Made by a program: the position numbers and the translations under genes. The notes beneath the pieces were generated by a model that ran no database searches, was not told the DNA's origin, and was given only the letters and a program-made list of their open reading frames with translations. This document shows positions 53,609 through 62,349 of a stretch of DNA of 64,000 nucleotides, piece by piece. This DNA is from Planctomicrobium sp051466335 (GTDB taxonomy: Bacteria; Planctomycetota; Planctomycetia; Planctomycetales; Planctomycetaceae), in NCBI RefSeq assembly GCF_051466335.1, contig NZ_CP195793.1:496001-560000 (forward strand). The letters are read 5' to 3'. Numbering within the stretch: position 1 is the first letter of the stretch; each line of letters starts with the position of its first letter.

Positions 53609-54589
53609 CTAAGGAGCGATCGCGACTGGTTTCAGTTTTTCCTTGTTCTCAGCGTAATAGGCGTAGCCGAAATATCCCAGCGAGTTAACGTCTCTTGAAA
53701 CGCCTGTGACAAGAAAATTGTCGTCTCCGCTCTGCTGGTAGTCGGTGCGGGAAGCACCTGCTTTATGGCAGATGGATTCCGTAAAATATTCAAAAGTCCC
53801 AGAATCTGTATCTGGACCGAACAGCTTGATGGGTGCATCCGGAAAGTCCGCATTCAGCTCTGACCACCGCTTGATGGTGCTGTCCGGGTTCCAAATTTTG
53901 TGCAGGTCTTCGACAGTGAGCCCATCAACCCATTTGTTGTTGGGATGCACAACCACAGTCAGTCCGTCGATCGCAACCTTCAATTCGAGATATTCGATCC
54001 CAGCTTTTACACACTGTTCCTTTTCGGAATCTTTGATGGTGCGGGATGCATTACAGATATCAATTTCATTCGCGATGAACTTCTTGAATCCTCCCCCTGT
54101 TCCGTGTGTTCCAACTGGAACGCGGACACCGGAATTGAGAATCGAGAACTCTTCTGCCAAAGCAGTCGCAATGGGAGCAACAGTACTGGACCCATCCAAA
54201 ATGACCTTACCGGTCAGTTTTTCGGCTGTGGGAGGCCCCGATGCTGCGATTGCTTCCTCCACCAAACGAATCTGTTCATTCAGGTCTGCTTTACTGAGCG
54301 GGATAAATCCGCTCTCGCCAACCAATCGCAGTCCATCGCTGGAATAGACAAATCGAAGAAACGCTGCGGTTTCAGGAAGCTTGAGAGATGATTTCTTGAC
54401 GTAAATGTACAGGGGGCGGGAAAGCGGCTTGTATGTGCCGTTCTCAATGGTCTCCAGAGTTGGGAGAACAGCGTTCGCCGGAAGATAGACCGGTCCGGTG
54501 TATTCTGGTCCAGAACTCCCTTTGCTGTTGCATCCCAAGAGACAGACAGTCAGTGCCAGACAGAAAAGTCGAACGGTGCTGTGCATCAA
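53609..54589 (-). CDS. pstS: Phosphate-binding lipoprotein PstS with permuted segment order
   Basis: Periplasmic phosphate-binding protein, lipid-anchored (lipobox LLGC near residue 20). Usual PstS order is DGSSTV... first and TYPLSRPLFIYV... last. Here the order is reversed: PTLETIENGTYKPLSRPLYIYV stands at about 45-65 and GFIPLSKADL at about 95, then VILDGSSTVAPIATALAEEF at about 130, TGGGFKKF, GPDTDSGTFEYF near 255, and the end YAYYAENKEKLKPVAIAP, exactly where an ordinary PstS would continue into the PLSRP part. All phosphate-binding blocks remain, so it should work. First gene of the pst operon. Confidence 0.9.
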   Translation of the reverse strand: MMHSTVRLFCLALTVCLLGCNSKGSSGPEYTGPVYLPANAVLPTLETIENGTYKPLSRPLYIYVKKSSLKLPETAAFLRFVYSSDGLRLVGESGFIPLSKADLNEQIRLVEEAIAASGPPTAEKLTGKVILDGSSTVAPIATALAEEFSILNSGVRVPVGTHGTGGGFKKFIANEIDICNASRTIKDSEKEQCVKAGIEYLELKVAIDGLTVVVHPNNKWVDGLTVEDLHKIWNPDSTIKRWSELNADFPDAPIKLFGPDTDSGTFEYFTESICHKAGASRTDYQQSGDDNFLVTGVSRDVNSLGYFGYAYYAENKEKLKPVAIAP

Positions 54590-54651
54590 AATTCCCCGAG
54601 CAATTCATTCACAATGTGCGGCATTCTAGTTTTCGCACCTTACGGGAGATT

Positions 54652-54691
54652 TGTTAAGACGCAAACCACTCAAATGTTAAGAGTTTGTTAA
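54652..54691 (-). promoter_or_regulatory. Pho-box-like TTAACA direct repeats before pstS
   Basis: Reading the minus strand, TTAACA occurs at 54691-54686, 54680-54675 and 54657-54652. The first two are 11 bases apart, one DNA turn, and the third is 23 further. This is the form of the Bacillus PhoP box (TTAACA repeats with five-base gaps) more than the E. coli CTGTCAT box. A possible -10, TAGAAT, lies at 54628-54623. The gene start follows at 54589. Confidence 0.6.
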
Positions 54692-54759
54692 GAAACCACA
54701 AGCTCTCACCATTTGGTGGTTTGCGCGGAATTTACGTTCGGGATCAGACTTTTCTGTTC

Positions 54760-56061
54760 TCAGATCTGATCAAGTGCCTGTGACAAATCGGCAATGATGT
54801 CTTTCACATCTTCGGTTCCGATCGACAAGCGAATGAAATCTGGAGTCACTCCGGTCGCCACCTGCTCCTCTGGACTGAGTTGCTGATGGGTGGTGCTCGC
54901 TGGATGAATAATCAGAGATTTGCTGTCGCCAATGTTCGCCAGCAGAGAGAACAACTTCACTGCATCGATAAACTTGCGACCATTTGCGAGTTGCTCCTCT
55001 GATCCATTCCCCTTGATACCAAAGCCGAAGACCGCACCGGCCCCCAAAGGGAGGTACTTCTTGGCAATCGCGTTCGATGGATGAGATGGGAGAGTCGGAT
55101 AGTTCACCCATGAGACTTTCGGGTGAGATTCCAGGAACTCCGCGACAGCGAGAGTGTTTTCGCAATGGCGAGGCATTCGCAGATGCAACGTCTCGAGTCC
55201 CTGCAACAGCAGGAAGGAATTAAATGGGCTCAATGCTGGACCGATGTCGCGAAGTAGCTGGGTTCGCAACTTCAGGATGTACGCAAGATTCATCGGACCG
55301 AATGTCTCAAAGAAATTCAGACCGTGGTACGAAGGATCTGGTTCACTGAGTTCCGGGAACTTTCCGTTGCCCCAAGGGAAGTCACCTTTCTCAATGACCA
55401 CACCGCCGATGCTTGTTCCATGTCCACCGATAAACTTGGTGCAGGAGTGAACGACGATATCTGCTCCGTGCTCGAATGGGCGACACAGGAACGGTGATGC
55501 CATTGTGTTGTCGACGATCAGCGGGATTCCCGCATCATGTGCCACCTTGGCGATCGCTTCGATATCTGGAATATCGCAGCGTGGATTACCGATCGTTTCG
55601 ATGTACAGACAGCGGGTATTTTCGTCGATTGCCTGACGGAACGACTCCGGATCGCCAGCGTCGACAAAACGGCAGGTAATCCCGAATTTGGGGAGCGTGT
55701 AATGAAACAGGTTGTACGTTCCACCGTAAAGGCTGGTGGAAGACACAATGTTCTGACCTGCCTGAGCGATGTTGAGAATCGCCAGAGTTTCAGCAGCCTG
55801 ACCTGATCCCACGACAACAGCGCCGCTGCCCCCTTCGAGCATCGCCAACCGTTTTTCGAGAACATCGTTGGTCGGGTTCATCAGGCGGGTGTAAACGTTC
55901 CCGAATTCCTGAAGACCGAACAGACGGGCAGCGTGATCTGTATCATTGAATACATACGATGATGTCTGATAGATCGGAACAGCGCGTGAATTGGTTGTTG
56001 GGTCGGGGACCTGTCCGCCGTGCAGGCAGATCGTACCGATATTCATGTTGGAATCGCTCAT
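54760..56061 (-). CDS. metY: O-acetylhomoserine sulfhydrylase
   Basis: PLP enzyme of the Cys/Met metabolism family making homocysteine from O-acetylhomoserine and sulfide. 433 aa. The PLP Lys is in SCTKFIGGHGTSIGG near 208, YTRLMNPTNDVLEKR near 50 and SIGTEDVKDIIADL at the end are typical. The size and the FETFGPMNLAY insertion fit MetY rather than MetB. ATG 56061 gives the family N-terminus (MNIGTICLHGGQ a few residues in). No SAM riboswitch was found in its 5' region. Confidence 0.9.
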   Translation of the reverse strand: MSDSNMNIGTICLHGGQVPDPTTNSRAVPIYQTSSYVFNDTDHAARLFGLQEFGNVYTRLMNPTNDVLEKRLAMLEGGSGAVVVGSGQAAETLAILNIAQAGQNIVSSTSLYGGTYNLFHYTLPKFGITCRFVDAGDPESFRQAIDENTRCLYIETIGNPRCDIPDIEAIAKVAHDAGIPLIVDNTMASPFLCRPFEHGADIVVHSCTKFIGGHGTSIGGVVIEKGDFPWGNGKFPELSEPDPSYHGLNFFETFGPMNLAYILKLRTQLLRDIGPALSPFNSFLLLQGLETLHLRMPRHCENTLAVAEFLESHPKVSWVNYPTLPSHPSNAIAKKYLPLGAGAVFGFGIKGNGSEEQLANGRKFIDAVKLFSLLANIGDSKSLIIHPASTTHQQLSPEEQVATGVTPDFIRLSIGTEDVKDIIADLSQALDQI

Positions 56062-56655
56062 GAAATGAAGGCTTTCCAGATGGTGCGCGGTCATCGCAAT
56101 AGGCATGGGCTGAATGCTGCAGTCCAATGACCACTGCTGGCTGACCATGAAGTTGAGGAGTTAGGATCTTGTTGAAAACCGGAACTTCGATTTCCCTGGA
56201 GCAGGTCGGACGATTCTTTCCTCTTCAATTTGGCTTGGGCTCCTAAGTGCCCTTGGGCCGAGAATTCGACTGTCGCTGCATCGGTGAGAATCGCCATGCC
56301 TCAAGTGAAATCACGGGAACTCCTTCAGCACGGAATTCTGAATCGGTCTCTGAGATGCCTGAGTCTGGCGCATCGTAGCCGCAGACGTTGATATACGCAA
56401 ACCACTAACGTCACAAGCCTTGAGTCGAATCTTGGGCAACGCATTTCCTTGCATTGCGGATCAATTTTGGATTTAAAATCAGCCAATCCTGCCGACAGAG
56501 AACCCATCTCGACCAAAATTGCCGATTTCGAGTAGATTCCCGGTTCATGGCTGTGACGAAGGACGAAGCAGCCTGAACGGGACTCTCAGGAGGGGGCGAT
56601 CGATTCGTACGGTTGAATCGACGTGACCTGCTGTGTTCATTCGGACGAAAGCGGT
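56062..56655. other. Intergenic region between metY and mlaE
   Basis: About 590 bases with divergent genes. An imperfect hairpin of GGCTTGGGC type (56231-56258) is visible on the metY side. SAM-I and SAM-II riboswitch signatures were looked for and not seen. A GTG at 56623 could lengthen mlaE by 11 codons. Confidence 0.3.
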
Positions 56656-57495
56656 ATGTCAGCAGGGATTGCTACTCATTCGCGCGACACGATTGTCCAT
56701 ACTCTGGGCAAGGCTGTGATCGACTTTTTCACTCTGATGGGTGATCTGACGCTCTTTGCAGTCCGCATGGTGCTATGGATCATTCCTGGCTGGCCACGAA
56801 GTAACGTGCTTTGGCCGGTGATGTATCAGATCGGCGTCCAAAGCCTTCCCGTCATTCTTGTGACCGGGGGATTTATTGGAATGGTGCTGGCGGTACAGGC
56901 TTATGAGCAGTTCGCCATCATGCATATGGAAAATCAGTTGGGAACTGTCGTCAACGTCACGTTGCTGAAAGAACTCGGACCGGTACTGGCAGCGGTAATG
57001 CTGGCGGGTCGCGTTGGAAGTTCCATGGCTGCTCAACTTGGCACGATGCGTGTCACGGAACAGATCGACGCTCTCACAGCGATGGGCGCAGATCCCGTCG
57101 CTTATCTAGTCGTGCCACGATTCCTGGCCTGTTTTCTTCTGATTCCGTTGCTGACATTGTTCGCAGATGGCGTAGGCGTCTTCTCCGGCTGGTGGTTCAG
57201 TACTCAGGTATTGGACATCAACAGCTTCTTCTATTGGCACCACTCGAAGAACTTCGTGAACATCTACGACCTTTGGACGGGAATCGCGAAGAGCGTGCTG
57301 TTCGGCGCCGCCATTTCTTTGATTGCCTGCCATCGCGGGTTCAACAGCAGGGCGGGAGCGGAGGGGGTCGGTCAAGCAGCGACGGAGGCGTTCGTCTATT
57401 CCTTCATCGCGATTCTGGCGATCGACTTTATTCTGGGCTACTTCATGATGGAGTTGTTCCACGTCCTGTACCCACCTGTCACGATCGAATCCTAA
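56656..57495 (+). CDS. mlaE: MlaE-type ABC permease
   Basis: Inner-membrane permease of a lipid (MCE) transporter, 279 aa with about five or six membrane helices. GGFIGMVLAVQAYEQF near 70, LLKELGPVLAAVMLAGRVGSSMAAQLGTMRVTEQIDALTAMG near 115-155 and LTLFADGVGVFSGWW are the family marks. It forms an operon with the ATPase (12-base gap) and the MCE protein behind it. Family transports phospholipids between membranes; direction here unknown. Confidence 0.93.
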   Translation: MSAGIATHSRDTIVHTLGKAVIDFFTLMGDLTLFAVRMVLWIIPGWPRSNVLWPVMYQIGVQSLPVILVTGGFIGMVLAVQAYEQFAIMHMENQLGTVVNVTLLKELGPVLAAVMLAGRVGSSMAAQLGTMRVTEQIDALTAMGADPVAYLVVPRFLACFLLIPLLTLFADGVGVFSGWWFSTQVLDINSFFYWHHSKNFVNIYDLWTGIAKSVLFGAAISLIACHRGFNSRAGAEGVGQAATEAFVYSFIAILAIDFILGYFMMELFHVLYPPVTIES

Positions 57496-57507
57496 GAACT
57501 TCAAGTC

Positions 57508-58302
57508 ATGTCCGCTGTTATTCAACTCCAGAACGTCTCCCGTCAGTTCGGCGCCCAGCCGATTCTGCGTGAGATCGATTTGTCGGTGGAATCTGGAAAA
57601 ACGCTCGTTCTGATCGGCGAGTCCGGATGCGGAAAAAGCGTGACAATGAAACTGATGATGAACCTGCTGGACCCGAGTTCCGGGCAGGTTTCCTGGAGAG
57701 GAACACCCGTTGCGAAAATGCACCCCAAAGAGATCGTCAAAGCACGATTGAAATTTGGCTATCTCTTCCAGGGGGCCGCACTGTTCGACAGCATGAACGT
57801 TTATGAAAACGTCGCATTCAGTCTGCGGCAGAATACTCGCCTGAAAGAAGACGCCATCGAGCATGTTGTGCAGAGCCGACTCCGCGACGTCGGTCTCGAC
57901 ATGGGCGTGATGGGTCAAAAAATGCCTGCTGAGCTTTCGGGAGGAATGCGAAAGCGTGTTGGTCTCGCCCGAGCACTGGCGCTCGATCCTGACGTCATGC
58001 TCTACGACGAACCAACGACAGGGCTCGATCCGATCATGAGCGATGTGATCAACGAGTTGATTATCCGGACACGCGAACGCCGTAATGTCACAAGCATTGT
58101 GGTGACGCACGATATGGTGACCGTAAAAAAAGTGGCAGATCGGGTCGTCATGTTCTACCCGCTGACACGACTTCGACCTGATGAGCCTCAGATTTTGTTT
58201 GACGGGACCGCCGCGGAGGTTTTCGAATCCAGCGACCGACGCGTGTCCCAGTTTGTCCGAGGCGAGGCTGGAGAACGACTTCAGGAACTTTCAGTCGCCT
58301 GA
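57508..58302 (+). CDS. mlaF: MlaF-type ABC ATPase
   Basis: ATPase partner of MlaE, 264 aa. Walker A GESGCGKSVT, signature ELSGGMRKRVGLARAL, Walker B VMLYDEPTTGLDP, and switch VVTHDM are intact. The LSGGM signature and GCGKSV form are typical of MCE-system ATPases. It starts 12 bases after mlaE. Confidence 0.93.
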   Translation: MSAVIQLQNVSRQFGAQPILREIDLSVESGKTLVLIGESGCGKSVTMKLMMNLLDPSSGQVSWRGTPVAKMHPKEIVKARLKFGYLFQGAALFDSMNVYENVAFSLRQNTRLKEDAIEHVVQSRLRDVGLDMGVMGQKMPAELSGGMRKRVGLARALALDPDVMLYDEPTTGLDPIMSDVINELIIRTRERRNVTSIVVTHDMVTVKKVADRVVMFYPLTRLRPDEPQILFDGTAAEVFESSDRRVSQFVRGEAGERLQELSVA

Positions 58303-58344
58303 GTGTCCATCCAATTTTGATTAGACGTTTTCAGTTTGAAATTG

Positions 58345-59520
58345 ATGACCATCATGAACGAACGCCAACTTCAATTCCGAGTGGGGATCTTTGTCGTCCT
58401 GGCGATGGTGATTTGCGCTGTACTGGTTTTCCAGTTCGGCGATGTCCAGGAAATTTGGCGAGAGACGTACCCAATCGCCATTCACTTCGAAGAAATTCCC
58501 GGATTGCATCTCGGTTGTCCGGTGAAGCAAAACGGCATCACGATCGGAAGTGTTGAAGAGATTATTCTGGATGACGACGCTGGCGGGGTGCTCGTCATCG
58601 TTGGAATTTACGGTAACCATCAACTGCGTTCGGATGCTCTGCCTCAGGTTTCGATTTCTCTGTTCGGTGATTCGAGAATCGAATTCAGTGCTGGTCGGGC
58701 GACAACGTTCATCCCTGCGAAATCTCGACTGGAGGGGCAGGCGATCATGGATCCGATGCAAGCGATTCAGCGGCTGGAACAAACTGTGAGCGTCACGCTG
58801 AAATCGTTTGAGTCTACAAGTCGCGAGTGGCAACAGGTGGCTCGAAACATCAATGGCCTCCTCGATTCCAATCGTGGCAATCTCGACGAAGTGATCGAGC
58901 GATCGGTGATGGCACTCGACTCCTTTAACAACACGATGATTGTCGCAACGAACACCTTTGCGGACGCTGGAAAAACACTTCAGGCAGCGAGCAACACACT
59001 GTCGAACGCCAACAGTTTGCTGTCTGATCCAGAACTCCAGGCTAACTTGCGCAAGACTGCATCGGAGCTCCCGAAGATTGCTGAAGAGACTCGGATGACA
59101 ATTGCTTCCGCCCGCATCTCCATTGAACAAGTCAGCACAAATCTAAACACCATCCAGAAAGCCACGCTCCCGATCGCGGAAGAGAGCGACCTCATCGTAC
59201 GAAAACTGTCAGGAAGTTTGATTCAATTGGAAGCAATGCTGACGGAATTGAATCAACTCTCGCAGGTCATGAACTCCAAGGACGGGTCACTCCAGAAATT
59301 TGCGACCGATCCTAGCTTGTACCAGAACCTGAATCGCGCAGCGGCAGCGCTCACCGCGTTACTGTCCAATGCAGAGCCAGCAGTTCGCGATCTGAAAGTA
59401 TTCACCGACAAAGTGGCCCGTCACCCAGAAATCCTCGGGGTTGGCGGGGCACTTCGCGGGAGTACAGGTCTCAAGGATTCCGAACTCCAGCCCGCGGGCT
59501 TCAATGCACCCGGGAAGTGA
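58345..59520 (+). CDS. mlaD: MlaD-type MCE lipid-binding protein
   Basis: One N-terminal membrane helix (FRVGIFVVLAMVICAVLVF) and an MCE domain at about 40-130 (HFEEIPGLHLGCPVKQNGITIGSVEEI), then a long helical region (about 150-380) with heptads such as LNQLSQVMNSKDGSLQK. The protein sits in the inner membrane and projects into the periplasm to bind lipid and form a hexamer. Three in-frame starts are near; ATG 58345 is assumed. No MlaC or MlaB is adjacent. Confidence 0.9.
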   Translation: MTIMNERQLQFRVGIFVVLAMVICAVLVFQFGDVQEIWRETYPIAIHFEEIPGLHLGCPVKQNGITIGSVEEIILDDDAGGVLVIVGIYGNHQLRSDALPQVSISLFGDSRIEFSAGRATTFIPAKSRLEGQAIMDPMQAIQRLEQTVSVTLKSFESTSREWQQVARNINGLLDSNRGNLDEVIERSVMALDSFNNTMIVATNTFADAGKTLQAASNTLSNANSLLSDPELQANLRKTASELPKIAEETRMTIASARISIEQVSTNLNTIQKATLPIAEESDLIVRKLSGSLIQLEAMLTELNQLSQVMNSKDGSLQKFATDPSLYQNLNRAAAALTALLSNAEPAVRDLKVFTDKVARHPEILGVGGALRGSTGLKDSELQPAGFNAPGK

Positions 59521-59565
59521 GCTGATTTCCGAATTCCGTAGTACTGGGGAACTCAGCGACGGGGT

Positions 59566-59784
59566 CTATTCGTGAACCGACTCGTGTTCAGCGATGAACT
59601 CGCGCGCTTGTGCTTCATCGCTTTCAAACACGAACAGGCGACATTGAAGCACCCCCGCAAATCCCCCCTGATTTTCGTTCTCGATCGAACATTGGATACC
59701 GATGGTCTGCAGCGCAGATTTGATCACCTCTGCTCGTCCAACGTCTGGTGTTTTGTAAATCGCAACTAAACGTTCATCGCGCAT
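59566..59784 (-). CDS. DUF2007-like small protein
   Basis: 72 aa. Opening ERLVAIYKTPDVGRAEVIKSALQTIGIQCSIEN and the ending VFESDEAQAREFIAEHE match the DUF2007 'putative signal transducing protein' pattern, a ferredoxin-like fold. Real function unknown. It is convergent with mlaD and its 5' end is close to the start region of the next gene. Confidence 0.78.
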   Translation of the reverse strand: MRDERLVAIYKTPDVGRAEVIKSALQTIGIQCSIENENQGGFAGVLQCRLFVFESDEAQAREFIAEHESVHE

Positions 59785-59992
59785 GGCGACACTCCTCTCC
59801 CTGAGGAATTCTCATCAGATTCGCAGTGACTGCAAAATACAATCACATCAACGGGTTCCATTTGATATCCTATCTCATCGGGTCGGGGCGACTACCCCTG
59901 ACTTGTCAGAAACTTTTGATTCGATCGGTTTCCATTGGGACATTCTGAAGCAGGATGACTCCCGGCTTGACCTGTTCTTGGGAGATGTTGGT

Positions 59993-60577
59993 ATGAAGTG
60001 GACATGGCTTTTTTTCGCAGGATTGGCGCTGTCGCTGGTAGCGTCCCCCGACAGGAGTTTTGCAATGGATGAGTTGAAGGTTGGTTCGCCCGCCCCATCG
60101 TTTGAAGCGAAAGGGGATGATGGCGAATCCTGGAAATCCGAAGACCATGTCGGAAAGAAGATTCTTGTCGTGTATTTCTACCCAGCAGATCTCACTGGTG
60201 GCTGCACCAAACAGGCCTGCAAGTTCCGCGATGACATGGGATCGCTTCAGGATCTTGGGGTAGAAATCGTGGGCGTGAGCGGAGACACCGTTGAAAACCA
60301 TCAGGTGTTCAAGAAGGCGCACAACCTCAATTACACGCTACTGGCAGACGTGAAAGGCGAAGTCGCGACCGCTTTCGGTGTTCCTGTAGATGTGCAAGAA
60401 AAGTCCGTGACTGTCACAGTCGATGGAAAAGAGATCACCCTCGTTCGTTTCGCAACCGCTAAACGCTGGACCTTCGTCATCGATGCGGACGGAAAGATCG
60501 TTTACAAGAATGAAAATGTGAAACCAGATCAGGACAGCACTGAAGTCGCTGAAGTGATCAGAGGATTGAAGAAATAA
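59993..60577 (+). CDS. Exported Bcp/PrxQ-like peroxiredoxin
   Basis: Thiol peroxidase, 194 aa, with a signal peptide (WTWLFFAGLALSLVAS, cleavage near residue 24). The active site is YPADLTGGCTKQACKFRD with peroxidatic C71 and C76; a PrxQ second Cys. GGGAG lies nine bases before ATG 59993. A longer frame at 59783 is not credible. Likely acts outside the cytoplasm, which is unusual for this family. A terminator follows. Confidence 0.9.
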   Translation: MKWTWLFFAGLALSLVASPDRSFAMDELKVGSPAPSFEAKGDDGESWKSEDHVGKKILVVYFYPADLTGGCTKQACKFRDDMGSLQDLGVEIVGVSGDTVENHQVFKKAHNLNYTLLADVKGEVATAFGVPVDVQEKSVTVTVDGKEITLVRFATAKRWTFVIDADGKIVYKNENVKPDQDSTEVAEVIRGLKK

Positions 60578-60638
60578 ACCAGCGAGATGAGCCTGTTGGG
60601 CACTCAAACGCGCCATCAGGAGTCATCGACGTTTGCTT

Positions 60639-60680
60639 AAGATCGCACCATCGAATCAACCCCCGATGATGCGATCTTTT
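60639..60680 (+). terminator. Terminator of the exported peroxiredoxin gene
   Basis: Arms 60639-60653 and 60664-60678 match in 14 of 15 positions, with a 10-base loop and a TTTTATTTT tract after. Classic rho-independent form. Confidence 0.85.
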
Positions 60681-61009
60681 ATTTTCACTGCTCTGGATCA
60701 CAGATTTCTTCATGAAATTTCGCTCCTCCGGGAATCGGGTCGCAAGGAAACGTCGTCTCCCTGACGCGCCTCCATCTCGGAATGCCGTAAAAATGCCGGT
60801 GGAACGGGCATTTCACTTCGACTTACAGGGAGTGACCGGTTGCCTGTGGCGCGCCGAAAATTGAAGTGAACTGTAGTTGTCACTACAGCCCTAAACCGCG
60901 AAAATAGAGATGTGGGGCCGATTGCTGGCTTCGCCCGGAATGGCTTCAGACTGACTCGGATCACACCGATGCTGCAGAGTCGTTCGTCACTACCAAGTCG
61001 TCGCATTGA
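60681..61009. other. Leader region before mcsB
   Basis: About 330 bases with a hairpin at 60791-60813 (7-bp stem, about nine-base loop) and one at 60871-60888 (7-bp stem, TGTC loop). No promoter or known RNA family was recognised. Confidence 0.3.
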
Positions 61010-62113
61010 ATGAGAGACCTGTCCGGTCGAGTGGAGAGAATTACCGTGGATCTTGATGAATTCATTGGAACCAGTGGTGAGTGGCTGCGCGGGACAGGTC
61101 CGGAATCCGACATCGTTGTTTCTAGCCGTATTCGACTCGCGAGAAATCTGGCGAACTTTCCGTTCCCTCCCCGGGCAGAGGAACCGGTCCGCAAAGAAGT
61201 GAACACGATTCTCCGCGAGCACATCAACCATCTCTCGTGTGATCCGCCGCTGAACTACTTCGCGATTAACGATCTCGACAAGGTCGATCGTCAGTTTCTC
61301 GTTGAAAGGCAATTGATCAGTCGGGAACTGTCGGAATCGCAGGGGCCTCGTGGCGCGTGCATCGGGCAGCAGGAAACAGTGAGCCTGATGATCAACGAAG
61401 AAGATCATCTGCGCATGCAGGTCTTACGAAGCGGTTATGCGCTCGAAAGCTGCTGGGAAGAAATTAACCGAATCGATGATGAACTCGAGCAGCGAGTGGC
61501 CTTCGCGTTCAGTGATGAATTCGGATATCTCACCGCCTGTCCAACGAATGCTGGAACCGGAATGCGAGTGAGTGTGATGCTGCACTTGCCTGCACTCGTC
61601 ATGACAAAAGAGATTCAGAAGGTCTTTCAGGCGATGCACAAGATGAGCCTGGCGGTCCGTGGTCTCTACGGAGAAGGTAGCCAGGCGATGGGAGACTTCT
61701 ATCAGATTTCGAATCAGACAACGCTTGGAAAATCCGAATCTCAAATCATTCAAAATTTGAAGAAGGTGATTCCCGACGTCCTCTCCTACGAGCGAAAAGC
61801 ACGTCAGGCACTGGTCAAAGGTGACCGCCAAAGGCTGCACGATCAGGTCTCTCGCGCGATGGGAGTCCTCGGCAGTGCGAGGCAAATTTCCTCTGAAGAG
61901 ACGATGGAGTTACTCTCCAGCGTTCGAATGGGGATCAACCTGGGACTGGTTGACGACATTGAAATTTCCACCGTCAACGAACTCTGCATTCAGACGCAGC
62001 CTGCCCATCTGCAGAAAATCCGGGGCGAATCGCTGGAGTCGTCGGAGAGAAATGCAATGCGGGCTGCGCTACTCCGCGAGCGATTGACAGGCAAAGCCCC
62101 GCCTCAGAATTGA
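61010..62113 (+). CDS. mcsB: Protein arginine kinase McsB-like
   Basis: ATP:guanido phosphotransferase, 367 aa. VVSSRIRLARNLANFPFP near 35, RGACIGQQETVSLMINEEDHLRMQ near 110-140 and LTACPTNAGTGMRVSVMLHLPAL near 180 are the McsB blocks. McsB phosphorylates arginines on proteins, marking them for ClpCP. Its usual partners mcsA, ctsR and clpC are absent here. Monocistronic; an IS lies 170 bases downstream. Confidence 0.9.
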   Translation: MRDLSGRVERITVDLDEFIGTSGEWLRGTGPESDIVVSSRIRLARNLANFPFPPRAEEPVRKEVNTILREHINHLSCDPPLNYFAINDLDKVDRQFLVERQLISRELSESQGPRGACIGQQETVSLMINEEDHLRMQVLRSGYALESCWEEINRIDDELEQRVAFAFSDEFGYLTACPTNAGTGMRVSVMLHLPALVMTKEIQKVFQAMHKMSLAVRGLYGEGSQAMGDFYQISNQTTLGKSESQIIQNLKKVIPDVLSYERKARQALVKGDRQRLHDQVSRAMGVLGSARQISSEETMELLSSVRMGINLGLVDDIEISTVNELCIQTQPAHLQKIRGESLESSERNAMRAALLRERLTGKAPPQN

Positions 62114-62349
62114 ACTGTAGCCCCAGGGATTCCTCGATACTCGTCGCCTGTCTGGTACTCTCGGTTCAAAGGAATCGCAAGGTTCTGATCGGTTTCGCAC
62201 CTCCTGCAATCGCGTGCGAAACCGATTGGAATTGACGCATATTTCAAGACACCCTAAGACTGCTGCGTGGAGTTACTCCTTAGAGCGCCTTTCATAACTC
62301 TGTTTGGCAAGCGATTTGCGTACCAGCATGAGCGAAAGGAGTTTCGCTC

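Noticed and set aside
56062..56655. Possible SAM riboswitch upstream of metY
   Set aside because: The conserved cores of SAM-I and SAM-II were not found; only an imperfect hairpin is present.
57106..58110. A 334-codon minus-strand frame opposite mlaE-mlaF
   Set aside because: It crosses two well-supported genes and is His/Arg-rich, typical of shadow frames.
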